Below are positions 1 through 7,254 of a stretch of DNA of 11,905 nt, one piece after another. The DNA is taken from positions 1 to 11,905 of the forward strand of contig CAZVYN010000101.1 of assembly GCA_964631125.1 (NCBI GenBank), written 5' to 3'. Made by a program: the position numbers and the translations under genes. This stretch comes from CAZVYN01 sp964631125. GTDB lineage: Bacteria > Eisenbacteria > RBG-16-71-46 > CAIMUX01. The notes beneath the pieces are model-generated. The model made no database searches. It was not told the DNA's origin and was given only the letters and a program-made list of their open reading frames with translations. Within the stretch, counting starts at the first letter, position 1. Each line of letters begins with the position of its first letter.

Positions 1-757
1 CGCCAAAATGATCTCGAACTACGCGGACGACGCCGTCACGAACCGGACACGCATGCTCCCCCACGATTTTCCGCACCCGCTCCGCATCCGACTGAATCGC
101 GATCGCCACGACCGCGACATCCTCCCCAAACCGTTCCTGCACCTCCCCCAACCACTTCAGCGTCCCCCGATACGGCGGACACCACGTTGCCCGGAACTCG
201 ATGAGCACGACTTTCCCGAGCAGCGACTCGCGAGTGATGACGGTGCCGTTCATGTCTGGGAGGGAGAAATCGGGGAGTTCGGTTAGCTGCACCTTGTCCG
301 TGGGCGCGGCGTGCGACGCGGCGCGCGCTTGGTCGGATTCCCCTGCGGGCACCAGTCGGATCACTCGGGTGAGGTCGTCGCGGAAATGCTGATGGCTCTC
401 GGCGCTCTCGAGTGGCGCGTAGCGGCCGACTTCTTCGCCCTCCCCTGCTCCGAAGAAGCCGAAGTCGGCGGGGGTCGCGAGTAGGACGTCGTTGACGAAG
501 ATGGCGGGGTAGCGGGTGACGCCGAAGCGCTTGGCGAGATCGGACTGGCCGAAGTTTTCGACGACGAAGCGGGCGCTGTCTCCGAATTGGTGGACGACGG
601 ATTGGGCCAGCAGACCTGCTGGGTCGGAGAGGTTTCGGGTGTAGGGCCAGCGGACGAGGGTGACGGGGGCGATAGCGGGGGCGATAGCGGCTAAGTAGCT
701 CGGAAAGAAGTCGATGCGGCGACGCGTTGCGCGGCTTGGAGGGAGCGGAGGAGGGCG
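1..757 (-). CDS. Thioredoxin/TlpA-like protein with CPPY active site, partial at left edge
   Basis: The open frame runs from about 757 down to the left edge, so the C-terminus is missing. It appears to hold two thioredoxin-fold segments. The first contains FGVTRYPAIFVND, a cis-Pro-type strand (about 515-550). The second (about 300 to 1) begins LPDFSLPDMNGTVITRESL and continues GKVVLIEFRATWCPPYRG, a classic TlpA/AhpC-TSA layout. The usual WCxxC is WCPPY here (about 165-185), so the resolving cysteine is a tyrosine. The protein may therefore act as a monothiol enzyme or have lost disulfide exchange. No ATG, GTG or TTG lies in this frame before GTG at about 364, so the true start must be upstream in the broken stretch 758-885. 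It sits directly after the SDR gene and is probably co-transcribed with it. The family call is firm; the exact substrate and role are unknown. Confidence 0.75.
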
Positions 758-885
758 TCATGAGGGACACGAGCGTGTCGGCACCTCCTGCTAGACGGGT
801 CCGCGCCTCCGGCACAGTCATGAGGCCACGGAATATCCCCACAACGCCGCGCGCAGCGCCGTCAGCTCATGCGGGTGTCAGCCAT
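758..885 (-). pseudogene. Frameshifted 5' part of the thioredoxin-like gene
   Basis: An ATG at 885-883 overlaps the TGA stop of the upstream SDR gene by one base, as expected for a coupled downstream gene, but its frame closes at 864-862 after seven codons. Protein-like text continues in successive other frames: LTALRAALWG, then IFRGLMTVPEARTRLAGG, then LLRSLQAAQRVA, then RIDFFPSYLAAI, which joins the long frame below 757. Each switch goes in the same direction and is explained by loss of one base. Three of the four sit in or beside G or C runs (GGGG near 840, CCC near 755, CC near 721). Either the gene is decaying or these are homopolymer deletions in the read or assembly. The reconstruction is inference. 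Confidence 0.5.
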
Positions 886-2363
886 CATGCCCTCTCGACC
901 TTCGGCCGCGGGTGCAGGGCCTCATTCGCGATTCCTCGCAACATGCCGGCGAAGACTAGCTGGTGCAGGGGGAAGAGGGTGTACCAGTAGAGGCGACCGA
1001 ACCATCCTACGGGGTCGAAGATCGCGGTCTGCTGGATGGTGGTCGAGGGGCCTTCCGACGCGACTTCGAACTCGAGCCAGGCGCGTCCGGGCAGTTTCAT
1101 TTCGGCGGCGAGGCGGAGGCGGCGATTGGGCTCGAGGGCCTCGACGCGCCAGAAATCGACGGTGTCGCCAACGCGGAGCAGGGTGGGATGCGGCCGTCCT
1201 CGTCGCATGCCCACGCCCCCGACCAACATGTCGAGGAGTCCCCGCAGTCGCCACAGCCAATTCCATCGGTACCACCCGGTGTCTCCGCCGATGGCCTGGA
1301 TCGCCGCGAAGGCAACCGCGGCAGGCGCCGCGACGCGCACGGTCCGCGAATCCACGAGGCGCGTGCCGAAACGCACTCCTCCCCACGACGGCGGCTCGCC
1401 GGATGAGGAGAGGGCGTCGGACCAACGGGTTTCTGCGAACCCCCGTTCTTCGTGCGAAAGGGCTCGACGAATCGCCTCCTCGATTCCGATCGGGCGAACG
1501 GCAAACGTCCGGAGAGCAGCGTCGTCGCGGACCACTGTGGGATGAATGATGCTTTCGATGAGTTTGCGCCCGATCCGCGCATACAAGGGCGTGACCAGAC
1601 CGAGCCATAAACTGGACAGATAGGGCGTGAGGGCGGGCACCGGAAGCATCCGGATCCGCAATCCGCGCTGCCTGGCGTACTCGCGCATGATGTCCGCGTA
1701 GCAGACGCGGTCGGCCCCACCAATCTCGTACACGGCGTACTGGGACACCGGCAGGCGAAGCGCGGCCAACAAATATTCCAGCAGGTCGTCGATCGCGATC
1801 GGCTGCGCCATCACGCCGACCCACCTTGGAGTGATCATGATGGGCAGGCGCTCGACCAGTGCGCGGATCATTTCGAACGACAGGCTGCCCGACCCGATCA
1901 CGATGGACGCGCGGAACTCGAGCACCGGCACGCCAGACTCCCGCAGAATGCGCCCCACCTCCTGCCGGCTACGCAGGTGGAGCGAAAGCTCCTCTTGCTC
2001 GCTGCCCAGCCCCCCCACGTAGACGATGCGTCTCACGCCGCAGGCCTTCGCCGCCTGACCGAAGTTTCGGGCCGCCAGGCGATCTGCTTCTACGAAGGAG
2101 CCGCTCGAGCCCATCGAGTGCACCAAGTAATAGGCCGCCTCCACTCCCCGCAGCGCGTCGTCCAGGCTAGGACGATCGAGGACGTCACCCGCCACGACTT
2201 CCGTCGAGGCGTTGGCCGTCTGCCTGACGGCTTCGGGTCGCCTGGCCAGACAGCGAACGCGGTAGTTCTGCTGCTCCAACAGCCGCAGCAAGCGTCCGCC
2301 GATGTACCCGGTGGCGCCCGTCAGGAGGATCGTCGAGGGGTCTGAGGATGTCGGACCGTTCAC
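885..2363 (-). CDS. SDR-family NAD(P)-binding protein with C-terminal DUF2867-like region
   Basis: This 492-residue protein opens with a Rossmann fold: TILLTGATGYIGGRLL at residues 11-26 carries the GxxGxxG dinucleotide-binding motif, followed by a basic LARRPEAV segment that would suit NADP. GDVLDRPSL and YYLVHSMGS are typical of atypical/extended SDRs of the NmrA/YbjT kind. No clear YxxxK catalytic pair is seen. From about residue 345 the chain enters a START/SRPBCC-like DUF2867 region (VDSRTVRVAAPAAVAF, RVGDTVDFWRVE, ending near DPVGWFGRLYWYTLFPLH), a fusion known in this family. The frame is open to 2525, but I chose GTG at 2363 because AAGGGG lies about 6 nt upstream and the fold begins directly after it. 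The substrate is unknown; a quinone, lipid or flavin-related redox role is possible. Confidence 0.85.
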   Translation of the reverse strand: MNGPTSSDPSTILLTGATGYIGGRLLRLLEQQNYRVRCLARRPEAVRQTANASTEVVAGDVLDRPSLDDALRGVEAAYYLVHSMGSSGSFVEADRLAARNFGQAAKACGVRRIVYVGGLGSEQEELSLHLRSRQEVGRILRESGVPVLEFRASIVIGSGSLSFEMIRALVERLPIMITPRWVGVMAQPIAIDDLLEYLLAALRLPVSQYAVYEIGGADRVCYADIMREYARQRGLRIRMLPVPALTPYLSSLWLGLVTPLYARIGRKLIESIIHPTVVRDDAALRTFAVRPIGIEEAIRRALSHEERGFAETRWSDALSSSGEPPSWGGVRFGTRLVDSRTVRVAAPAAVAFAAIQAIGGDTGWYRWNWLWRLRGLLDMLVGGVGMRRGRPHPTLLRVGDTVDFWRVEALEPNRRLRLAAEMKLPGRAWLEFEVASEGPSTTIQQTAIFDPVGWFGRLYWYTLFPLHQLVFAGMLRGIANEALHPRPKVERA

Positions 2364-2457
2364 GGTCGCCCCTTGGGTTGTGGAATGGAGATCTGCGCTG
2401 AACGCATCATCTCCCACAGGTGGAGCAAGAGGAAGGTGTGCCGGTTCGAATCGTCGC

Positions 2458-2469
2458 GGACGGCCGTCC
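2458..2469. repeat. 12-bp perfect palindrome, candidate operator
   Basis: GGACGGCCGTCC is a perfect inverted repeat about 95 bp upstream of the SDR start and 227 bp upstream of the porin start. A 5+1+5 dyad (TCCGT-C-ACGGA) follows within 10 bases. It could bind a dimeric regulator, but GC-rich DNA produces such palindromes by chance. Confidence 0.25.
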
Positions 2470-2549
2470 CGTTCTCCGTCACGGACTGTCAGGTGATCCT
2501 CTTGCCGTGCAGCGTGTTGCCTCATCTTCAGCCTCGCTCCCGCAGTCGA

Positions 2550-2561
2550 GCGGGATCCCGC
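2550..2561. repeat. 12-bp perfect palindrome, candidate operator
   Basis: GCGGGATCCCGC is a second perfect inverted repeat in the divergent region, 134 bp upstream of the porin start. Its sequence differs from the palindrome at 2458, so they are not copies of one operator. Confidence 0.22.
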
Positions 2562-2695
2562 CGGGCGCTCGTCGGCCGGACGATCCTAAAGGCGGGCGCC
2601 GCCACTCCCGATATCCGAGCAGACGCCCGCGACTTCAGCCACCGACGCGACCAAAGGGTCTCGGCGGACCTTCCCCACGGGCGAGGGAGACTCAG

Positions 2696-3496
2696 ATGAA
2701 CCCGACGCGCATCGTCAGTAGCCCTTTCTTGCACGCGCTTTCGAGAACGGCCGCTCTCTCACTCCTGGCCACGTTGTGCGGCGCGCTCCCGACGCTCGCC
2801 ACCGCGCCTGATTCCACGACGTTCGCCGAGAGCCATCCTCTGGTGACCGAGCTGCCGGATCTCAGGGATGACGCTTCGACGTCGAAGCTGGTGATCTCCT
2901 GCGACGCGACCGTCGCGTCGCGCTACCTGTTCCAAGGGACCGACCTCAGCGATGGCAAGCCGGTCGTGCAACCCGAGATCGTCGCGGAGTACGGATCGGT
3001 TTCCGCCACCGTCTGGGCGAACCATGATCTCGACAGAGCCGAGACGAACGAGTTCGACTTCCTCGTCGAGTATGGAGTCGAAGCGGGCGTGAACTCGTTT
3101 CGCACGGGCTATGCCCACTATCGCTATCCGCACCGGGGCTGGGAGCCGACCCAAGAGATTCTCGCCGGATTCACCCTCGGTCTGCCGCTCAGTCCCGACC
3201 TGAGCCTTCACTACGACTTCGATGCCGGCCAGGGGGCGTATGCCACCCTCTCCCTCAGTCAGCCGCTGTCGGACATCTTCTCCGTCGGCTTCGAGGCCCA
3301 TCATCAGAGTGGGTACTACGGGCTGACCGGCGTGCCGTCGAGCGCGCTGCATCTCGATGGCGCCTTCAACGCCGGCTCCTGGACGCTCTCCCCTTCGCTC
3401 GGGTACTCGGGCGCGTGGGAGAACGAAGACTTCCGAGGAGAGAACAAGGTCGATTCGACCTGGATCTTCTCCCTCAACGTCGCCCAAACGTTCTGA
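2696..3496 (+). CDS. TorF-like putative outer-membrane beta-barrel protein
   Basis: This 266-residue protein has a signal peptide with a hydrophobic core at about 18-32 and a likely cleavage after ATA at 35-37. The mature part is rich in alternating aromatic/polar strands. DATVASRYLFQGTDLSDGKPVVQPEI (70-95, interrupted here only by description) resembles the opening strands of the TorF/TIGR02001 putative porin family, where a Y-V-F-R-G segment followed by S-D-x-x-P-x-x-Q is typical. The chain ends in AQTF, and a C-terminal Phe is the usual beta-signal for outer-membrane assembly. The start at 2696 is chosen over upstream in-frame options because GAGGGAGA lies 5 nt before it and the signal peptide begins there. 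It is the first gene of the rightward operon, 16 bp before the next start. The substrate is unknown; it could admit the ligand used by the downstream genes. Confidence 0.8.
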   Translation: MNPTRIVSSPFLHALSRTAALSLLATLCGALPTLATAPDSTTFAESHPLVTELPDLRDDASTSKLVISCDATVASRYLFQGTDLSDGKPVVQPEIVAEYGSVSATVWANHDLDRAETNEFDFLVEYGVEAGVNSFRTGYAHYRYPHRGWEPTQEILAGFTLGLPLSPDLSLHYDFDAGQGAYATLSLSQPLSDIFSVGFEAHHQSGYYGLTGVPSSALHLDGAFNAGSWTLSPSLGYSGAWENEDFRGENKVDSTWIFSLNVAQTF

Positions 3497-3512
3497 GAAC
3501 AGGACCGACTTG

Positions 3513-4994
3513 ATGCTGCAGCCTCGAGGACGGACAACGTCGACGCCGGTCGTCGTCGCAACCGGCTTCACCACGTCGTTCGTGGGGGACGAGCGGACGC
3601 TGCGTGAATTCGTGGTCGGCGACCACCTGCGACGTTGTCTGCTCGATCGAGGCGAGAACGCGGCGCTCTACTTGGTCAACGACACCTGTGACTCCCTCCT
3701 CCCGAGGCAGCTCCGGCTCGGCGTGGCGAAAGACGACCGGCTGATCCAAAAACTCACGCCGTTCTGCGGTCGTCCCGTCGCCGAAGTTCCAGATCCGTGG
3801 GAGTGCCACCCGAGCTTCGCCGAGCACCACTGTCAGCACCTGCTCCAGAGGCTGCACGCGCTCGATATCCATCCGGTCGTGATCGACACCTATCTCGCCT
3901 ACAAGGCGGGACACTACGCGCCGTACATAGCGACGACGTTCGCGAATTACGAGCAGATGCGCGAGATGCTCTCGACCCGGTTTCCGGAGCTGGCGACTCG
4001 GCGCCTCTTTCGGCCGCAGTGTCCGAGCTGCCTCTGCCTCGACGCGACCGAGATCCAGATGCTGGAGGGAACCGAGGTCGCCTTCAGCTGCGCGCGCTGT
4101 TCGATCGTCACCCGGCGTGACGTGGCCGACCTGCCGGGTAAGCTCGGGTGGAAGCTCGACTGCGCCGCGCGGTGGAACATCCTCGGCATCGATGTGGAAA
4201 CGTTCTCGAAGCATCACATGGACGGACTGGGGACCTACGAGGTGGCGCGCTTCGTCTCCGAGACGTTCTTCGGCGGCCGCGTGCCGAAGCCGTGCAAGTA
4301 CGGCCACGTCCGCATCACGCGCGAGCTCTCCGGACGCCTCCTGGAGACGCTCCCGCCGCAAGTTCTCAAGGCGATGTTGCTGCGTCACATCGGCCGGGAT
4401 CTGGATCTGACGCGGGCGCACGTCGAGGGGTTCTGCCGATCGCATGTGATCCGCACCGGGCGGACGTTTCTGGACTACGTCCGTCAAGATGTCCCCTCCG
4501 AGGCGCTGCGCACGGCGCGTTGGGCGACACCCGACGTCCCACCGCCGTCGTCGACGGCCGCCGATTCGCTCCTGGATTACGGCCTCCGGTACACGCGCTT
4601 CTTCCACGGTCGCGAGCACGGTTTGAAGGCGCCGGGCGCGCGCATCCTCGCGGCCGCCGCCGACCATACCCTCGATCTCGCCCGCGACGTTCTCGGGTAT
4701 GCGATCGGGCTGCGCGCCATCGAACCGGGGCAGGCCATGCCGCCCGCGAACGCGCGAACGCTGATCAAGGCGCGGCTCCTCTCGTATGGGAAGTCGCCTC
4801 ACCTCTATCGATTCCTGCGCGAGCTGCTCGGACAGACCGAGGGACCTCACGTCTCCTCGCTGCTCGCGACGTTACCCGCGGCCTACCTCGCGACGATTCA
4901 GCTGCTCTGTACGCGCAGCGGGAATGAGGAGGCGACCCATGCCGGTAGTCCCCTGGTGGCAAACCTCCAACCCAACCTCCGAGGTGTCGCATGA
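3513..4994 (+). CDS. Class I lysyl-tRNA synthetase-like protein lacking HIGH and KMSKS motifs
   Basis: This 493-residue protein is close to the length of archaeal-type class I LysRS and aligns by motif along that family. The N-terminal Rossmann segment has a TGFTTSF...LREFVVGDHLRRCLLDRG pattern (17-47). A zinc ribbon follows with C170, C173 and C193, C196. GKLGWKLDCAARW (209-221) matches the family's G-K-L-x-W-x-x-D-W-x-x-R-W signature, and SKHHMDGLGTYEVA (232-245) matches its G-K-D-H-x-x-x-G-S-Y block. The C-terminal LYRFLRELLGQTEGP (431-445) matches the helical-cage end. The HIGH site reads DERT (26-29), and no KMSKS-like loop occurs near 268-282, where RELSGRLLE stands instead. The start ATG at 3513 has AGGA 8 nt upstream. 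Its stop overlaps the next start by 4 nt. Normal lysylation is unlikely; it may be an amino-acid-binding sensor or an enzyme with new chemistry. The family call is fairly sure, the function unknown. Confidence 0.72.
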   Translation: MLQPRGRTTSTPVVVATGFTTSFVGDERTLREFVVGDHLRRCLLDRGENAALYLVNDTCDSLLPRQLRLGVAKDDRLIQKLTPFCGRPVAEVPDPWECHPSFAEHHCQHLLQRLHALDIHPVVIDTYLAYKAGHYAPYIATTFANYEQMREMLSTRFPELATRRLFRPQCPSCLCLDATEIQMLEGTEVAFSCARCSIVTRRDVADLPGKLGWKLDCAARWNILGIDVETFSKHHMDGLGTYEVARFVSETFFGGRVPKPCKYGHVRITRELSGRLLETLPPQVLKAMLLRHIGRDLDLTRAHVEGFCRSHVIRTGRTFLDYVRQDVPSEALRTARWATPDVPPPSSTAADSLLDYGLRYTRFFHGREHGLKAPGARILAAAADHTLDLARDVLGYAIGLRAIEPGQAMPPANARTLIKARLLSYGKSPHLYRFLRELLGQTEGPHVSSLLATLPAAYLATIQLLCTRSGNEEATHAGSPLVANLQPNLRGVA

Positions 4995-5812
4995 AGAGAG
5001 CCGCGCTGTTGGTCTCGCTCGTCGGTCTTGCCCTGTTCGGAAGCGCCTGCCAGCAGGATTCCGAGAATGGCGCGAGCGGAGCCGATCCGTCGCTGAAGCG
5101 ATTGAAGAAGGCCGGCGTCTTGCGTTGGGGCACCGACGTCGTCGGCGGGATCCCATACGTATACGAGGATCCGCAGCATCCCGGCTCGTACATCGGCTTC
5201 GAGATGGATCTGGCCCAAGCCCTCGCGCGCGAGCTGGGAGTCGAGCTACGCCTCGAGGTGCGCGCGTGGGACACGCTCATCCCCGAGCTCCAACGCGGCA
5301 GCTTCGACATGGCGATGAACGGGATCGAAGATACGGCCGAGCGTTCGCGCATGGTCCTCTTCTCTCGCCCCTACTTCGTCTACTCGCAGCAGCTCACCGT
5401 GCGGAAGGCGACGAACGGCGTCGACGCTCTGGATGACCTGGTCGGTAAGCGGGTCGCGACGCTCTCCGGCACCGCGGCGGAGGATATCCTCCGAGGGACC
5501 GAGGGGATCGAGGTCGTGACCAACCCCGAGATCATCTACAGCTACCGCGATCTCGAGGCCGGCAAGGTCGAAGCCGTGCTCCTCGACACTCCGATCGCCG
5601 CCGCTTACGGCGCCGCCAATCCCGCGCTCCAGAACGTCGGCGAGTCGTTCGGGGAGGGCCGCTATGTCATCGCCTTCCGACAGGAGGACGTCGCGCTGCG
5701 GACCGCCGTCGACGAGGCGCTCGACCGCATGCGCCAGAGCGGCGAGCTGAGAGCGATCTATTCGAAGTGGGGCATCTTCGACCAACACCAGACCCAGATC
5801 GGGATCCTGTGA
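4991..5812 (+). CDS. Family 3 amino-acid-type solute-binding lipoprotein
   Basis: This 273-residue protein has an N-terminal lipoprotein signal ending LFGSAC, with C20 as the lipidation site, followed by a short polar linker. Residues 37-265 form a bacterial extracellular solute-binding family 3 (PF00497) domain: GVLRWGTDV, YIGFEMDLAQALARELG, FDMAMNGIEDTAERSRMVLFSRPYF and YSKWGIF are all in the expected order. R118 (TAER), T161 (SGT) and D199 (LLDT) fall where the HisJ-type family binds the ligand alpha-carboxylate and alpha-amino groups, so an amino acid ligand is likely. The ATG overlaps the previous stop (ATGA), and GAGG lies 6 nt upstream, pointing to translational coupling. No ABC permease or ATPase follows; the gene lies upstream of a membrane histidine kinase, so it may hand its ligand to the kinase sensor rather than to a transporter. 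It would be anchored in the periplasm. Confidence 0.88.
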   Translation: MKRAALLVSLVGLALFGSACQQDSENGASGADPSLKRLKKAGVLRWGTDVVGGIPYVYEDPQHPGSYIGFEMDLAQALARELGVELRLEVRAWDTLIPELQRGSFDMAMNGIEDTAERSRMVLFSRPYFVYSQQLTVRKATNGVDALDDLVGKRVATLSGTAAEDILRGTEGIEVVTNPEIIYSYRDLEAGKVEAVLLDTPIAAAYGAANPALQNVGESFGEGRYVIAFRQEDVALRTAVDEALDRMRQSGELRAIYSKWGIFDQHQTQIGIL

Positions 5813-7242
5813 GCACGAACCGCGTCGCGCGGGCCGTCTCGGCGCGAACGCCCGCTTACTCGCTCGTCTCGCCGGTCAACGGCGAGGTGATCGACGAGAT
5901 CTCGCTCGCCAGCCCGGACCAGCTCGCAGCGGTCTGCGCGCAGATCCCGCCGGCCGCGCCCGGGACTCCGCCCGCCGAGGTCTTCGCCTTCCTCGATCGA
6001 CTGAGCCAGGCGTTGACCCGCCACCGTGAGCGGATGTTCCAGTTGACGGTGCTCGAGACCGGCTTCATCGCCCGCGACAGCGCCGAGATGATCGATGGCT
6101 CGATCAGCTTCTTGCGGGAGTTCGCCACGTTCGCCCGCTCCCAGGCGCCTCGGCAACAGTTGGTGCGGCACTCCTATTCGATGGCCGGCGATCGCGACAT
6201 GCGGATCGCCAGTCGGCCGCTCAGCGGAGTCGCCGGCGTCGTGCCTCAGAACGCATCGCTCTCGCTCAGCATCACGATCTTGGCCGCGGCGCTCTACGCC
6301 GGCGCGCGCGTGATCCTGCGGCCGTCCCTCCAGGGCGGCGCGACCGGCGCGCTCCTCGCACGACTCGTCGAAGAGGCCGATCCGCCGAGTCAGACGATCT
6401 GGATCGTCAACAGTCTCGCGCGCGATTTCGTCGACGTCAGTTGCTCCGCCGAGGCGATCGACCTGATCCACTGCATCGGGAGCAATCGATACGCGATCCC
6501 TGTCCTGACTCAGAGTTTCGAAGCGGGCAAGACCTGTCTCCTCGATGGACAAGGAAACGGGTTGCTCTATGTGGACGAGGGATTCGACGTCGCGGAGGCG
6601 GCGGCGATCATCACGGCCGGCGCGACGCGCTACAACGGTGAGACCTGCACCTCCGTCAATGGCGTCCTCGCGCATCCCTCCATCTACGGTCGTCTCCGCG
6701 ACGCGTTGGCTGCGTCGTTCAGCGCCTTGCGCGTCGGACATCCCCTCGACGCCGATGTGGACATCGGCCCGCTCTTCAGTGAGAAGCAAGCGGGGGCGCT
6801 GGCCGAGTCGCTCGAGCAGCACCGCGGGGCGAGCCGGCTCCTCTGCGGCGGTCAGAGGGACGGCGCCTATTTCACTCCGTCCGTACTGGAGAAGCCGCGC
6901 TCCGACGATCCGCTCGTGACCGAAGGGCTCTTCGGCCCCGTCATCTGGATCGCTCCTGGCGATGAACGAGAGGCGCCCGCGTGGTTGCGCCGCAATCGCT
7001 TTCCGCTCAGCGACACGGTGCTGAGCCACCGCGCCGACGTCATCCAGGATCTGGCGACCAAGTCGCGGGCCGCTCGGATCTGCCTCAATACCGATCCTTC
7101 GATCGAGTCGATGTTCGAGCCGTGGGGCGGCTATCCGCCGAGCGGCATGAATCCGGTCTCCATCTGGACCGAGAAGTACCGCCAGGCCTATCAACTCGAC
7201 GGACGCCTCGATGAAGTGCTCGCCGTCGTCTCTCCCGGTTGA
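5809..7242 (+). CDS. Divergent aldehyde dehydrogenase superfamily protein
   Basis: This 477-residue protein starts at GTG 5809, overlapping the previous stop as GTGA. The ALDH fold is clear: PLSGVAGVVPQNAS with N148 (the oxyanion Asn position), a GS pair at 224-225, YNGETCTSVNG with the likely nucleophile C280, TEGLFGPV with E372, and the C-terminal PWGGYPPSG (438-446). Two usual catalytic features differ. The Lys of the KPS motif is R171 (LRPS), and the general-base Glu of the LELGG motif is missing, the segment reading LLDGQGNG (244-251). Loss of that Glu is typical of acylating or phosphate-type ALDHs, where hydrolysis of the thioester is not wanted. It may thus act on an activated acyl group, or run as a reductase, rather than oxidise an aldehyde to the free acid. 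The substrate is unknown; context suggests an amino acid derivative. It is 12 bp from the kinase gene. Confidence 0.8.
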   Translation: MSTNRVARAVSARTPAYSLVSPVNGEVIDEISLASPDQLAAVCAQIPPAAPGTPPAEVFAFLDRLSQALTRHRERMFQLTVLETGFIARDSAEMIDGSISFLREFATFARSQAPRQQLVRHSYSMAGDRDMRIASRPLSGVAGVVPQNASLSLSITILAAALYAGARVILRPSLQGGATGALLARLVEEADPPSQTIWIVNSLARDFVDVSCSAEAIDLIHCIGSNRYAIPVLTQSFEAGKTCLLDGQGNGLLYVDEGFDVAEAAAIITAGATRYNGETCTSVNGVLAHPSIYGRLRDALAASFSALRVGHPLDADVDIGPLFSEKQAGALAESLEQHRGASRLLCGGQRDGAYFTPSVLEKPRSDDPLVTEGLFGPVIWIAPGDEREAPAWLRRNRFPLSDTVLSHRADVIQDLATKSRAARICLNTDPSIESMFEPWGGYPPSGMNPVSIWTEKYRQAYQLDGRLDEVLAVVSPG

Positions 7243-7254
7243 GCGGCTCAATCG

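Larger units (their letters stand above)
2364..2695. promoter_or_regulatory. Divergent intergenic region between SDR gene and seven-gene operon
   Basis: These 332 bases separate the leftward SDR gene from the rightward operon and must contain both promoters unless transcription enters from outside. Open frames cross it, but they give low-complexity, Arg/Pro-rich products with no recognisable domain. I see no strong sigma70 pair; TTGCCG at 2502 has no good -10 partner, and TAGGAT on the minus strand near 2584-2589 lacks a -35. It does hold two perfect 12-bp palindromes, annotated separately, and a TCCGT-C-ACGGA dyad at about 2475-2485. Confidence 0.5.

Noticed and set aside
36..842. Minus-strand 268-residue frame covering the thioredoxin-like gene
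   Set aside because: Beyond its first segment it is an Arg-rich off-frame shadow; the thioredoxin motifs lie in the neighbouring frame.
2364..2525. Upstream extension of the SDR frame to 2525
   Set aside because: The added 54 residues are polar and low-complexity before the Rossmann fold, while GTG at 2363 has AAGGGG at good spacing.
2420..2695. Upstream extension of the porin frame to 2420
   Set aside because: The extension is Arg/Pro-rich, would place the signal peptide internally, and the ATG at 2696 has a good ribosome site.
3474..4850. Minus-strand open frame of 458 residues antisense to the LysRS-like gene
   Set aside because: It has an Arg/Glu-rich shadow composition and no domain; the plus-strand frame carries ordered LysRS motifs.
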